Below, one piece after another: positions 1 to 10,396 of a DNA stretch of 64,000 nt. Numbering within the stretch: position 1 is the stretch's first letter; every line of letters starts with the position of its first letter. The stretch is from Penicillus capitatus (taxonomy: Eukaryota > Chlorophyta): NCBI GenBank assembly GCA_965649825.1, contig OZ287701.1, forward strand, positions 496,001-560,000. The letters are read 5' to 3'. The position numbers were made by a program, and so were the translations under genes. The notes beneath the pieces are model-generated. The model had not been told where the DNA came from and searched no databases. It saw only the letters and a list, made by a program, of their open reading frames with translations.

Positions 1-1305
1 GCGGAAGGCATGGGGAGGGAAGGGTAGAACGAACTATGAAGACCGGAAGGCTCCTCCAGCACTGGCGGCGGCGGGAGATTCTTCACGACGTCTTCAATGC
101 GACTCTGGCCGAAAGTCAGAGCAGCTCTGGGAAAAGGCACGACCTCTTCTTTACTCTTTTCTTGATGTGACTGGATCAAGTGCGCGGCGTAGATGTGACG
201 TGCGTTGTTACGCTGAGGCAGTGCCAGAGGTGTCGTCCCATCATCACTCTCATTCGACCGTTCCTCACACTTCAGCTGCTGGCACACATCCGTTTGGCGC
301 TTGGCGAAGGTGGAGGATGGGACTTGGATGGAATGAAGGTGTGGCGGCGGTTCGGTGGATTTGACAGGTGTGTGTGGTCGGTCCGGTTTCGGTTCCGTAT
401 GATTCGTACAGATCAGTTCGGGTCCATAGATTCCTTTCAGCGCATCCAGCACGGCAACGGGGAGGTATCTCTCTTCGGGCACCGTACCCCTCTCTTCCTG
501 CATCGTCATGTTCTGTTGTCCATTCAGCATCACTCTTTCCGGGACGGAAGTTTCGAGGCGAACGGGCTGCGGCTTCGGTCTCACACGTGATGGCTGTTGG
601 TGAATGACATGTCGTCGAATCGGCTCCGACGGCGTCGTTCGATGCAGAGAGTGATAAACACGTCGGCCTCCTTCGCGGAAGACCGTCCGAAACGGAGAAT
701 GCGTTGTCCTGCCGCTGCCGGTTCTTCTGGTCCGCATCGATCGCTCGTAGCTGCCCGAAGAGAGCGATCCATCATCGAATGTCGTCTTTCGTGTCTGGAT
801 CGTGCGGCGTCGGGTCGGACCAGATGTCCGTCGCGTTTTCGGGTGGGATCGGCGTTTGGTAGAGGGAGGTGTCTTGGAATGCTGTTGTTGCAGTCCGTCG
901 CTCTCAGAGGCAGAGAGGCGCTCGGTGAGCGCATCGGTCACTTTGATATTGGCCAAGCAGTACAGCGCCTCGGCCACTTCATGTTCTTCCTGCGTATCCA
1001 CGGTCACTTCCGCTGCTGCCTCGGCGCTTCTCTTTCCTCCTTTTACTGCTGGTCTCTAATAGCGCACCCACCACATCCATCAACATCTCACACATATATG
1101 CACGTCACATCATTATGATCACACCTTCTTTACTAGACTGGCAACGAAATGATCCTTCCGTAGATCTCGCGGTCGGTTCTTCATCACTAAACAGTCGGGA
1201 TGAACGTTTTTGAATGGAGGAAGGATGGATGGTCATGTACGTGTTCGGGGTTTCGTGGGTATAGACAGGCCCAAGAGATTCGCTGGATACTCGGAGCTGT
1301 GACAT
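1..1305 (-). CDS. Unrecognised protein, 5' part of gene (runs off left edge)
   Basis: Two exons are visible. Exon 1 (1305-1123) starts at an ATG and encodes a Ser/Thr-rich stretch beginning MSQLRVSSESLGP. A 67-nt intron (1122-1056) follows, and exon 2 stays open without a stop from 1055 to the window edge, about 350 codons. Exon 2 is rich in basic, Pro, Ser and Gln residues, with a short helical patch near its start (EVAEALYCLANIKVTDALTE) and a more conserved-looking stretch around 470-400 (LPVAVLDALKGIYGPELIC). The length of the open frame and the clean phase-0 junction support coding. I do not recognise the family; low-complexity basic composition would fit a nuclear or RNA-associated protein, but that is inference. 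The intron contains TGATGTGACG. The C-terminus lies outside the window. Confidence 0.68.
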
Positions 1306-2287
1306 CGCGTCATCCCCATGAAAGCTAACTGCAGCACACCGTCGACGTGACCAACCGGCAGCATCGAGAACGCGCTCGAGAATAGCTGGCGTGCTAAGAC
1401 GACGGTTATCGCGTTGAGCGAAGAGCCACAGCGCCCGCGAGCGTCAGACGTAACGTCGTTCGTCTGCCCTCAGACGAGGCGCCGTCGCGTCACATGGCAG
1501 AAACGACGACGTCGTGTGCAAGGCTTCTTACGCGAGCGCTGTGTCGTGTCCTGAGCGTCGTTTCTTCAACGGACTTGTGGACGGCCTCCGTCATTCCGCG
1601 TCGCGCTGCCTCCTCTGGGCACACACGCAAGGACACGTCTTCCATCGTCTGGCACTTCAACAGGATCCGCCGTTCGACAGCGATTCCACCCTTTACTGCA
1701 CACCGTGTTCCTAGAAATCACGTTGACGGATCGCAAATGCCCTCCGTGAAAAAACGGCGAGGAATGCGACGAACGGAGAGCCCACTGGTATGGCATGCGG
1801 CGTCGTCAACGACGCGACCGCCGCGCTGTGAATCGTGCCCAAAAACGCATCGACGTATACGACGCCACCCGTCGAGTCGCGTAGCTTCGACAGAGGAAGA
1901 ACAGAAAATCGAGTGGCGTCGGGTAACGCGACGACGGCGTTTGCGCGACGCCCGACAAAAGAACGCGTTCAGAGCGCGACGCAGAGGGCGTACCTGTGTA
2001 TCGACTGGGTAGCAGCGTGGCGATGAGTAGCTGTCTGAGAAACAAGAATTCAAGAACGAAAGAAGTCGTACGTGGTGGATCAGGTCGTAAGCGGCGTCAC
2101 ATCACATGCTGCGTCCTCTGCAATCGAAACCCTCGACGTTCTGGCGCCTACGAGGCAGACGACAAGACGTGCCGCACAGATTTAAAGGACCGTACCCCGA
2201 CCCGCCGACGCTCGAGCAATGGCGGGTCGGTTAGCGATACGCGTGTACGGCTCGTCGACAGAGTGCTGTAAATGATAGGCACCGCCC
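1306..2287. other. Intergenic, CpG-rich, divergent promoter region
   Basis: This roughly 980-nt stretch separates two divergently transcribed genes. It is full of CGTC/GACG words and has open frames on both strands: 1494-2012 (+), 1806-2045 (-) and 1718-2053 (-). None shows a domain or a splice-consistent continuation. A stopless minus frame across about 2000-1720 reads like protein but has no ATG or acceptor upstream of it. I treat the region as promoter or 5' UTR sequence, with a possible unresolved exon. Confidence 0.4.
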
Positions 2288-2862
2288 ATGGAGGGAACGG
2301 AAGAAATCTTGCGCGCCGCTCTGAAGAAGCGTCGCATGCGAAGCGGTTATGACCCTAGAGAATCGGTGAAGAAGAAGGGGAAGATACCTTGGATTCTTGA
2401 TGTCGATTTTGCGACGAATGAAGTGCATTAAGGGCGACGACGTGATGCGACGTGCAGGGAATGTGGATGCAGGAGATCTGGTGCTTTGTGGATGACATGG
2501 ATCTGGCAGAGCTCAGACGCCAACGCGTTAAATTCGGACTCAAAAACGAAAACGACGCCTTTGAAATGAAGAAGGCGCTGTTTCTCTTGGTGAAGCATCA
2601 GGTGAGACATGCCTACAAATGTATCCATGGAAATGATGTGACAGCTGTGTGGGTGGGTGGGTGCACGATAGGAGTATTACCAGAAAGAAGCCGATGAGAT
2701 CATGGAACGGAGAATACGTAAAGCAAACGTACGTGCTGAGCGCCGCGCCGTGATGCGTCGTCGGTCGCATTTAAATCTTGAACCACGCAAAGGTGTGGTC
2801 TCTCACACTCTTTGGAAGAAGACATTGTGTGACAGATATGGAAGATGATAGAGATCTATTAG
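2288..2862 (+). CDS. Small unrecognised basic protein, 3-4 exons
   Basis: Restoring introns gives a continuous frame from ATG at 2288. Exon 1 is 2288-2422, exon 2 is 2473-2601 and exon 3 starts at 2672. The protein is about 145 aa: a basic N-terminus (MEGTEEILRAALKKRRMRSG), a middle with alternating acidic and basic helices (around DDMDLAELRRQRVKFGLK), then a very basic helical region (ERRIRKANVRAERRAVMRRR). The 2602-2671 intron carries TGATGTGACAG, the element seen in neighbouring genes. A fourth exon is possible if a further 59-nt intron (about 2793-2851) is spliced; the stop is then at 2860-2862 instead of 2846-2848. The lysine/arginine-rich composition suggests an RNA- or ribosome-associated protein, but I recognise no family. 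The 3' end lies about 70 nt from the convergent eL28 gene. Confidence 0.55.
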
Positions 2863-2934
2863 ATCTAGAAGTGGGAGTGTCCTGGGCCTTCTTGGAAGAC
2901 GTCGAAGTGCTGGGGGAATGATGAAGCTGTCACA

Positions 2935-3575
2935 TCATTCCTCCTCTTCTGGCTCCTTCTTCACCGAGAGCAGTCCCTTCAGCTTCATAGCCAACGCCCG
3001 ATCGAGATCTGGACGCCTCTCATGTGTCACCTGAACACTCGAACGCCGTCACATCACTATCCTATGTAAGAGAGCGGGCAATCGGATTGAGTCTCAGAGC
3101 AGATCTTGATCGATCTCATCAACGATGCGACAGCATCTCAACACTAGCATGAATTTTGACATCATCGACGGCAGACGCTCCCTCGTACCTTGAGGATATC
3201 TTCATAGCAGGTTTTGGCTGAGGTAAAAGGCACGATGTGTTCGATCGTGGCCGAACTGGGACGATGACTGTGTGGTTCAATTTCGATGACTTTGATCGTC
3301 CCTTCTTCATCTCCCATTGCCAAATCGAATGCCACGACATGACGCAGTCCTGTGCACAGGATGGCGTTCTATGTGTGGAGGAGGTCAGTATCTGCCGTAC
3401 CGGTGTAGCCTGCCACATGGAGGCCATAGAGGTTGCCGACTTCACTGCTCGCTTGAACGTGGCGATCGCCGCCAACCGACGTGATGCGACCTTTGATGTA
3501 TTTGCTGTTTTTCTGGACACATGACCAGACGAGTTCTGGCGAGGCGCACGGGAAATCAGAAATGTCTAAACCCAT
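2935..3575 (-). CDS. RPL28: 60S ribosomal protein eL28
   Basis: Component of the large cytosolic ribosomal subunit. Exons 3575-3401, 3349-3191 and 3030-2935 join in frame to about 142 aa, matching the family length of roughly 137-143. The N-terminal block SPELVWSCVQKNSKYIKGR corresponds to the conserved eL28 start (L-W-x-x-[VI]-K-N-N-S/N-x-[FY]-[LI]-[VI]-K). It is followed by SSEVGNLYGLHVAGYTGL, matching the S-x-E-x-x-N-L...Y-x-G-L block, and near the C-terminus RRPDLDRALAMKLKGLL matches the YRPDL helix. The tail is acidic, which is unusual because most homologues end basic. Intron 1 is 51 nt. Intron 2 is about 160 nt, carries TGATGTGACGG near its 3' end, and may hide a small extra exon. The start at 3575 is the first ATG before the conserved block. 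Confidence 0.85.
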
Positions 3576-3665
3576 CGTCGATACGGGCGATTCACCAACA
3601 GCCGCCGACACACGAACAGACGTCGCATCAAACATCCCGATCGATTGAACGAACATACACCCACC

Positions 3666-5897
3666 ATGCATCGAACGTTCCGCGGAGCGAAGGTTGTCGC
3701 ACGGACAGCACGGCGATACACGTCCGAAACGTTTTCGAAAGTAAACAACCCGCTCCGATATCTTTCGTTCAACCGTCTCAGGTCCCTCCTTTCGTCCAAG
3801 AGGCCCCATCTTCGCCAATCGACCCTCCGACCGCGCACACTCTCGGGTATCGCACGCATCGGCACCGATGAACGCTTCCAAGTGCATGATGGTGCAGAGA
3901 TGGCGGCACGGAAGAACCAAATCGCGAGCCGGTGCAGAAATGGCAGGCGATCGAGCGGGATCGTCGTGGACGATTTGGTACGACGTGGTCATCGGGACGT
4001 GGTCGATCGGGCGAAACACCGTTCGAAGAGGTTCGATCGACGCGATCGCTGTCATCGACCTTTCGATCGACGGGTCTGGCGTATCACGCATGGGAGAAAC
4101 GACTGGAGGAGAAGCCCCTTCCCGCGATGCCCATTCTCACTTCTCTGCGCCGAAAGAATGCCACGCAGCTATCGGTCGTCAACGATGACGTCATATCTAT
4201 TCTGAGAGATGTGACGACGCTCAGCGGGGCGTTCATGAGTATGTACTGCCGACATGGTAGCATGGAAGAGGCACAAAGCGTCCTCCATTCCCGCGCCATT
4301 TCTTGGATCGAGCAACTGTGCCTTCAACTGCGCGATGGCCGTTACGAATTTCCGATCGTTTCGCAGCTAGAGCCAAAGAGCATGGATCAACCCAAGTATG
4401 ATGGGACGTTGCACGAAGTGCCGCCGTGGTGGCACAAGACGATACCTGAGGCGATACGACTAACATTAGAGGCTGTGTTTGAGCCTCACTTTCTTAAAAG
4501 TGCCCACGGCTACCGTCCCGGTAAAGGATGCTACACAGCCCTGAAGGAAGTGAAGTATGGATTTGCTGGAGTGGATTACCTGATAGTCGGCGATCTGAGT
4601 CGCTGCTTAGAGACCTTTGATCAGACAATACTGCTCAATGCCATACGGGAACGCATCTCGGATCCCGCTTTTCTGAGACTTGTGGAGAAATGCTTGGCTC
4701 AAGACTATGTCGATCTGTCCGTCGTCGACTACAAGAATATCGGATTGCCGCAGCCGACGCTGTTGGGCCCCATTCTGTGCAATATCTATCTCCATGCACT
4801 GGATGTCTGGTTGCAAAATTGGTCTCAGTGTCTCAGCGTTGGCGGCGACGTGCGAGATGCCGCGGGGAATATCTATGCCGTCGTTGAGAATCGCAGGCGA
4901 TTCGGGATGACTCGTCTGGAAGATGCCAGGGCATGGAAATCGCCAACACTCCAAGGCATGACCCATGATGGGACAGCAGCTCCTTACGGATCGCATGAGA
5001 TGGCTGTGTAGGTGTGCGCTACGTCCGCTATGGGAATACGTTCTTGATCGGCGTCCACGGATCCGACAGCGATGTGGATCAGTTCGAAGTGGACCTCGCG
5101 CGCTTCATCAAGACGCGTCTCCATCTGTCATACAAGCAGTTTCAGTACAATCGTGCCTTGGCCACGTCTCCAGACAAGGAATACGTTGTCTTTCTGGGTG
5201 CCGAGGTGTACGTTGCCCCACAGATCTCTTCTCCGGGTCTGCATCCCGCATCCTCCGAGGCCGGGCAGTTACCCAACCGTCCGCGACTGTGCGTCCCAGC
5301 ACGGTTGTTGATGAAGAAGCTCGAAGAGAACGGTTTCGTCGAGACGGCGCGTAAACGGCCACGCTATTGTCATCGATTGGTCATGTGGGAATGTCATGAA
5401 ATCGTGAAGTACTATGACATCGTGATCAAGTTGTTCTGCATGTACTACACATTTGCAGACAACTATCACTGCTTGCTCCTTCTGTACGACGTCATGAAGC
5501 AATCATGCTCATTGACACTTGCCCGAAAATTGCGGCTCAAGCGCATGTGGCATGTGCATAAGCGATTGGAGAAAGATTTGATCGTGCGCGATATGGAAGG
5601 GGTGGCGCTCGCTTCCTTCGAACGTCCACGATTCGAGCGGCCGTTTGATCCATTCGTCGGTCGCGATGTGAATCCATTTGTCAGGTGTGAATCCATATGT
5701 CATCTTCTATCTATTCTCAGCAAAGAGTGTGTCTTTACCCCAATGATGTGATGGATGTGTTGTCTAGGATCGAACGCCCGTCCAGGCCGAAGTTCCCACC
5801 CGTCAAGCTAGGCGAAGCTTTTCACGAACCTCAGTTTCCCATGAGTAAAATGGAACGCTCCGTCCGTTCCAAGATTTTGGAAGGACAGCAGTCATAA
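3666..5897 (+). CDS. Nucleus-encoded group II intron maturase-like protein, degenerate RT active site
   Basis: Probable organellar intron-splicing factor of the maturase/reverse-transcriptase family. The N-terminus from ATG 3666 (MHRTFRGAKVVARTARRYTS) is rich in Arg and Ser and lacks acidic residues, as expected of a mitochondrial presequence. After at least one intron the RT core appears: EPHFLKSAHGYRPGKGCYTA, then GDLSRCLETFDQ (RT motif A position), then QPTLLGPILCNIYLHALD. From 5014 the frame reads VRYVRYGNTFLIGVHGS, the position of the catalytic YADD box; here it is YGNT, so both catalytic aspartates are gone. Maturase domain X follows (ENGFVETARKRPRYCHRL ... YYTFADNYH ... SLTLARKLRLK). 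The last intron (about 5682-5768) is followed by an exon ending at the stop 5895-5897. At least one further intron upstream of 5014 is needed for frame. There is no endonuclease domain and no flanking group II RNA, so I read it as a domesticated gene. Confidence 0.87.
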
Positions 5898-6244
5898 CAA
5901 ACAACATAAGAAAGCATCATTTGACTTTTTCAAATGCGGAAAGCAAAGGCACATGGTTAGCTTTATCCGACAGTCCACGCCTATCATGTGTGCTTTATTG
6001 CAGATAGAGTGGCGGCCTCCGTTGCTGGGAAGGATGAAGAAAGGAAGGAATCAAGGAGTACACAGAAGGAGTAAGTCCGTATACGAGGCCAACAGTCAAG
6101 GATGAAGACGACAGATGTTCAGTAGATACACGTAGTAGTAGTAGTAGATTCATCTTTCAACTTGAAACAACGCATGGACGTGACTGGTAAGCTGATGAAA
6201 CGACGAGGCCATTCTCAAGAGTACTGTCATCCTTCTTCCTTTCT
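5898..6244. other. Intergenic between two convergent genes, with a (GTA)n microsatellite
   Basis: About 350 nt between the stop of the maturase gene (+) and the stop of the Tubby gene (-). It presumably holds both 3' UTRs. A short GTA/TAG run lies at 6132-6148. I see no other feature. Confidence 0.6.
6132..6148. repeat. (GTA)n microsatellite
   Basis: About five uninterrupted GTA/TAG units in the convergent 3' intergenic space. Confidence 0.85.
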
Positions 6245-7696
6245 TCAAAGCAAGACTTTTCCCTCAAAGCTTGTCAACGCTATCGAAAATGCCTGGACCG
6301 TAGAAATAATAGATGGATTAAAGTCCATGATGAAAACATTGGTGTCCACCTGGGCATCACACACAGATGTCATTGCCAGGGCCCATCATGATGTGATGTG
6401 ACGTCTTGTTGGCTGTACCTTTCCGAACTGCATAACGACCTTACCAGCCCCATCCGAGTCACAGATCAGTTGGAAGTTCTTAACGGATGCGAGTTTCACA
6501 CGTCCTCTAAAATTCAGACACCAGCACTTGAGGCCTTCATTCCAGTGCGGCGGTTTATTGACGAGCTTCATGTTGCTGGAGTCCACACATTGCTGACGCG
6601 GTTCCACAGATTCCTTACACAAAACTACATCGCCCATCTCACTCTTTCATCCAAACACTCTCACTCTTAGACAGAACACACCTAGTGAAGATCGAGGAGA
6701 TATCGTCTCTGCTTCGGCTTCATCTCCTATGGGCCGATAAACTCGATGCCGATGACAGAGACGCTCCATCAGTTTTTGCCTGCGCTCCTGCTGGGCGTCA
6801 CCTCCACAGGGGAGAGAGTTATTCAATGGCTTGGGCAAAGACACATGTAACCTACACAGAGATATCCATCACACTTTTCTCTCTGTGCATCTCACTCTTT
6901 TTGACGTTTACCGTCTCGGACGCATCATCCCTTTCATTCGAAGCTTATACTTTACAGATGCAAGGGTCTCGTGTCGTGGTAAGTCCATCCCCACTTCTGA
7001 CCGGGAGAGAGCGCAGGAGAAGAAGGAGGGCTCGCATCTCGTCAGTTTATGACTGGTGCCCAGTACGTTCGATACCATCTTCGCACAAGGAAGTCCCGTT
7101 CCTTGATACGTCAAGAATATCGACGTATGCTGCCTACAGCACCCAGAGATGCCGATCGTCTCACGAGAGAGATGGCACCATGGATGCTGGGTAGCGGAGA
7201 GAAGGAATTTTGAATGTGTGGACGATGGGTCATTTCCCAAGAACAGGCGATAAAGTGTCGAGGTCCCTCTGAGCTTCCCTGTCTGGCTCTCTCGTACAAT
7301 GTAGCACTTAATCATCGCGCTTTCTGCTCGTGGACTGAGAGCAAAGAGCTGAGCGGGATGCGTCAGTGTCATGGGAGATGGTCCTTCCCAGAGATTTCGA
7401 AAAAGACGCGGGGCTGCGGCTTGTTTCCAACTCCGACAGACAGTGCTCATTGCGAAGAGAGACTGAACGGTTTGCCATCCCTGCGTGATATTCTCGAGAT
7501 TCTGCAAGATGAGGGCGACAAGCGATTCCGGCAATTCATTCCAAGGCGTCGAGGCGTCGTCGCCGTCTTCCTCGTTGTTGAGTGCGTCGCGGCGGAGAGA
7601 GGCTGTTCTGTGCGCAATGGGCGAAACGCGACGTCTTAGAAAACGTGGACGATCCTCCGAACGCACTGACGGACGCTGTCCTTCGGTTTCAACCAT
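6245..7696 (-). CDS. Tubby-like F-box protein (TULP/TLP)
   Basis: Four exons (7696-6912, 6851-6682, 6624-6419 and 6349-6245) give about 421 aa. The N-terminus has a basic, disordered leader, then an F-box (residues about 40-85: [19 protein letters not shown] ... [11 protein letters not shown]). The Tubby domain follows: [97 protein letters not shown], then the C-terminal helix [18 protein letters not shown]-box plus Tubby is the plant/algal TLP arrangement; F-boxes recruit SCF ubiquitin ligase and Tubby domains bind phosphoinositides. The segment between SATQ and SNVLGT is divergent. The introns (60, 57 and 69 nt) restore frame exactly; the first two contain AAAGAGTGAGATG-type words. The start is the ATG nearest the conserved block; an upstream in-frame ATG at 7861 would extend into a likely 5' UTR. 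Confidence 0.93.
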
Positions 7697-7844
7697 TCGC
7701 TGAGTAGCACGACGCAAGGTGGCGCAAAAATGGGTGGAGCGAAAAGAATCGCGGTCGTGTCGTTCAGAATCTAAGCACAGATGAGCGACCGCGTCACAGG
7801 CAATCCACCGTCTGTTGAACGTACATACACTTCGAGTGCAGCAG

Positions 7845-9968
7845 CTATCCGTCGCATTCACTGGGAGCGGACGTCGCTGGAGGGGCGGCAGACGTCACAT
7901 CCGTCGTGGATGTGGGCACGTCGGCGAGGGGTGCCGAAGAAAAGACAGGGAAAGGAAGCATGGTTGGTGCGGCGCCATTCCAAGAGGTCCCTTGACGGCA
8001 CATGGGCAGTGATGTGACCCACGGAGGCGAAGAGCGCATGGCGGCGAGGAGATCGCTGTGCGAACGGCGATTGCCAGGTGGGCGGCCTGGGCGACCAGCG
8101 CCTCGACCGCGTCCTCGGCCACGTTTCGGCGGAGCCCTGGCTCCCTGAAACGCTGTCGACCGCATCGTCCTCTTCTCCGGCAGTTTTCTGCGTTTGGCAT
8201 CGAGGCCTCCCAGGACACAGAGGTGCCGTTCACGCTCAGCCAGTTCCATCTGCATGAACGCCCTCGTCACACGTGGTCGTCCGTTGGCGTTGATGTGACC
8301 TGTTGGTGCTTGGTAATATAGATATCGTCTGAGATATCTTCTTCGGAAGACCCCTCATCTGCCGACAGCTGCAGTGCCTGCATGACTTCCTGCGGCATCG
8401 TCGCGGAGGGATCCGTCTCTAAACTTTGCTTCAGCATCCGTTTGGCGTTCTCCCATTTCTCTGATTTGTCCGGTGTAATTTCGAGGATACTGGGAACAGT
8501 GATGTTCATCCGGGTCGGCTTCTCCACGCTTGCACTGGCGCCGAAGGATTCGCTGTGGTGCAGCGCGTGTTCAAAGTCACGGCGCGATCGCTTGGGTTCC
8601 AGAATCTCTGTCGAAGAGGCCGGCTTCTTCCGCAGAGAGCTGGTTTTTTGAATGGGTCGTGCTGTGGAGTACATCCTCGATTGACTGATCTGAAAGCACC
8701 CACCCACCTACCCGTGAGCAAAGGAGGATCGATGGCGAAGAGGGAGATGACTCGTTGGCGTGTGGACAGAAGGGCAGTAAGTCGCGTGAGTTCTTCGCCC
8801 AGGATTCCCAGACTGGCATGGAGACGACCAGGGTAGCACTCTTCGTCGCAGCTGTCCTCGGCGTCAGAATCCGATTCGAGTGGTGGCGGCTGGCGCCGCC
8901 GTTCGATCTCGGACATAAATTCTGGACGCGTCATTGGCGGCGCCGCCGTTCGATCCATTCCGTACTTTACCGTCTCTTCCTCGTCGTACGGCCGAGCAGC
9001 ATAGTGATCCAAATAAGAACGCAGCTCCCGCATGCGTAATTGCAACCACCTATCACACATCCATGACGTCACACACGCTCTCCCAAAAAGAGTGAGATCC
9101 TACACACTGCGCCGTTCCAGAATCTCCCGTTCATCCGTAGCCCGAAACGGTTGCGCCGCCTGCGTCAGCACCGCCGGCATCACCACAGGATCTTTCCACT
9201 CTTCATACCGCACGGCATCTTCGATGGCATCCTGTCAAAGAGTCCACGAACGGAGTGATGGAGTGGTCGAGAGAGAGAGAGAGAGAGGTCACACATTGAG
9301 GGTGTTCTGCATCTTCATGACGGATGGACATCCCTGCCCTCTCATGTCGCCCTCGGCATCCGTTTCCGAAAACGAACTGTACCCATCTCCTGCCATACTT
9401 CCATAGACCTCTCCCCCATCCTCCGCCATCTCTTCTTCCGCCTCTAACGGACTCTGCATCGCTCTGGGCGATTCAGGCGGGACAATGAGGAAAGGATTCA
9501 TGGGCGGCGTCAATTCCTTCTCTTCGAATTCTCGTGCTTCCTCTTCGGCAGCAGCAGCGGGACCCCCAGGATGCAAGAGATAGATCGCCTGGCGTCCCTC
9601 GACGTCCACCTCACGCAATCGCTCGTTGCCCTCTTTGTTGAGCGATACAGCAACGCGGTAGACCACACTCTTCTTGTCATTGAAGTACAGTGCGTTGCGC
9701 AGCATGAGATTGAAATCGGCGAGGAACGCCCCCCACGTGCGATACTGGCGCGTGTCGATTTTTTCGCGCATCATCGAAAAACACATTGGCTTCTCGATCA
9801 CCTGAACCCAAGATCGGCACCGTCAAGCGCAACCGTCAGGAAACATACCGACGAGTAGCCTGGCGCCTCGGCTTCCGTCACCGGCAGAGCGAAGTAGCCA
9901 AATCGATCGATCTGACACAGTCGATTAAGTATCCGATTGAGCACTTTGCCCGGTTCGAATTTGGACAT
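7845..9968 (-). CDS. Bromodomain protein with AT-hook-like C-terminus
   Basis: Probable chromatin reader binding acetyl-lysine. The ATG at 9968 opens exon 1 (9968-9849; KFEPGKVLNRILNRLCQIDR), which joins through a 47-nt intron to exon 2 (9801-9295; EKPMCFSMMREKIDTRQYRT, then DFNLMLRNALYFNDKKSVVY). Together these make a bromodomain with the ZA-loop/MCFS and the Asn of NALYFN at the acetyl-lysine site. Next come acidic, Ser/Pro-rich regions, exon 3 (9231-9104) and exon 4 (from 9049; WLQLRMRELRSYLDHYAARP), then a Lys/Ser-rich exon (about 8690-8310). The last exon is basic and Gly/Arg-rich (PKRGRGRGRGAGRPGRPPG), like tandem AT-hooks. The exon 4/5 junction is not resolved. The intron 9232-9294 contains a (GA)n run; the intron 9050-9103 contains TGTGACG and an inverted AGAGTGAGATC word. 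Subfamily (BRD7/9-like or other) is uncertain. Confidence 0.85.
9269..9287. repeat. (GA)n microsatellite inside a bromodomain-gene intron
   Basis: A run of about nine GA units, which reads (CT)n in the sense of the gene and therefore sits like an exaggerated pyrimidine tract within the 9232-9294 intron. Confidence 0.85.
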
Positions 9969-10396
9969 CGTATCGACAAGCGAACGAACAAACAAACGCA
10001 CAAGCGCGCAGCAACGTCGACAAGACAAGCGGCGAAATGCAGACGGCACATTAAAAGGCACATTTGACGCACGTCACATCACGTCTGCATAACGCTCAAT
10101 TCCGAATGTCGGATTCTCTGGCGGCTTTGGTGGTGGTGATGAGAAGCAACAACTACTACACAGATAAAAAAGAATGATAGATAAGACCACCCTTGCTCAA
10201 ATTTTTTCCAGTTTTAAGAAGCATGTACGTGTGTGTATGTCTTACTCTCAAGGATTGTCCACATTCATTATCTCAGCCGTACACATCAGCAGCGGCAAAA
10301 AATAACCAACATTGCAACATAGTTAATATACAGACAGCAAGGACTTCGCTGTTCGGTGCGAGAAATGGTCAACGAGATCTCTGCGTTCTCGTTCTC
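9969..10396. other. Intergenic: bromodomain gene promoter and nitrate reductase 3' UTR
   Basis: About 430 nt between the start of the bromodomain gene and the stop of nitrate reductase, both on the minus strand. It contains GTCACATCACGT at about 10074, the reverse complement of the TGATGTGAC word common in local introns, possibly in a 5' UTR intron. No other coding signal. Confidence 0.5.

Noticed and set aside
1494-2012. 172-aa plus-strand frame
   Set aside because: Arg-rich low-complexity translation of CG-rich promoter-like sequence; no domain, and no splice-consistent neighbours.
3666-5897. Active mobile group II intron or retroelement
   Set aside because: The gene has its own spliceosomal introns, a presequence, no endonuclease domain, a mutated YADD box and no group II RNA ends visible.
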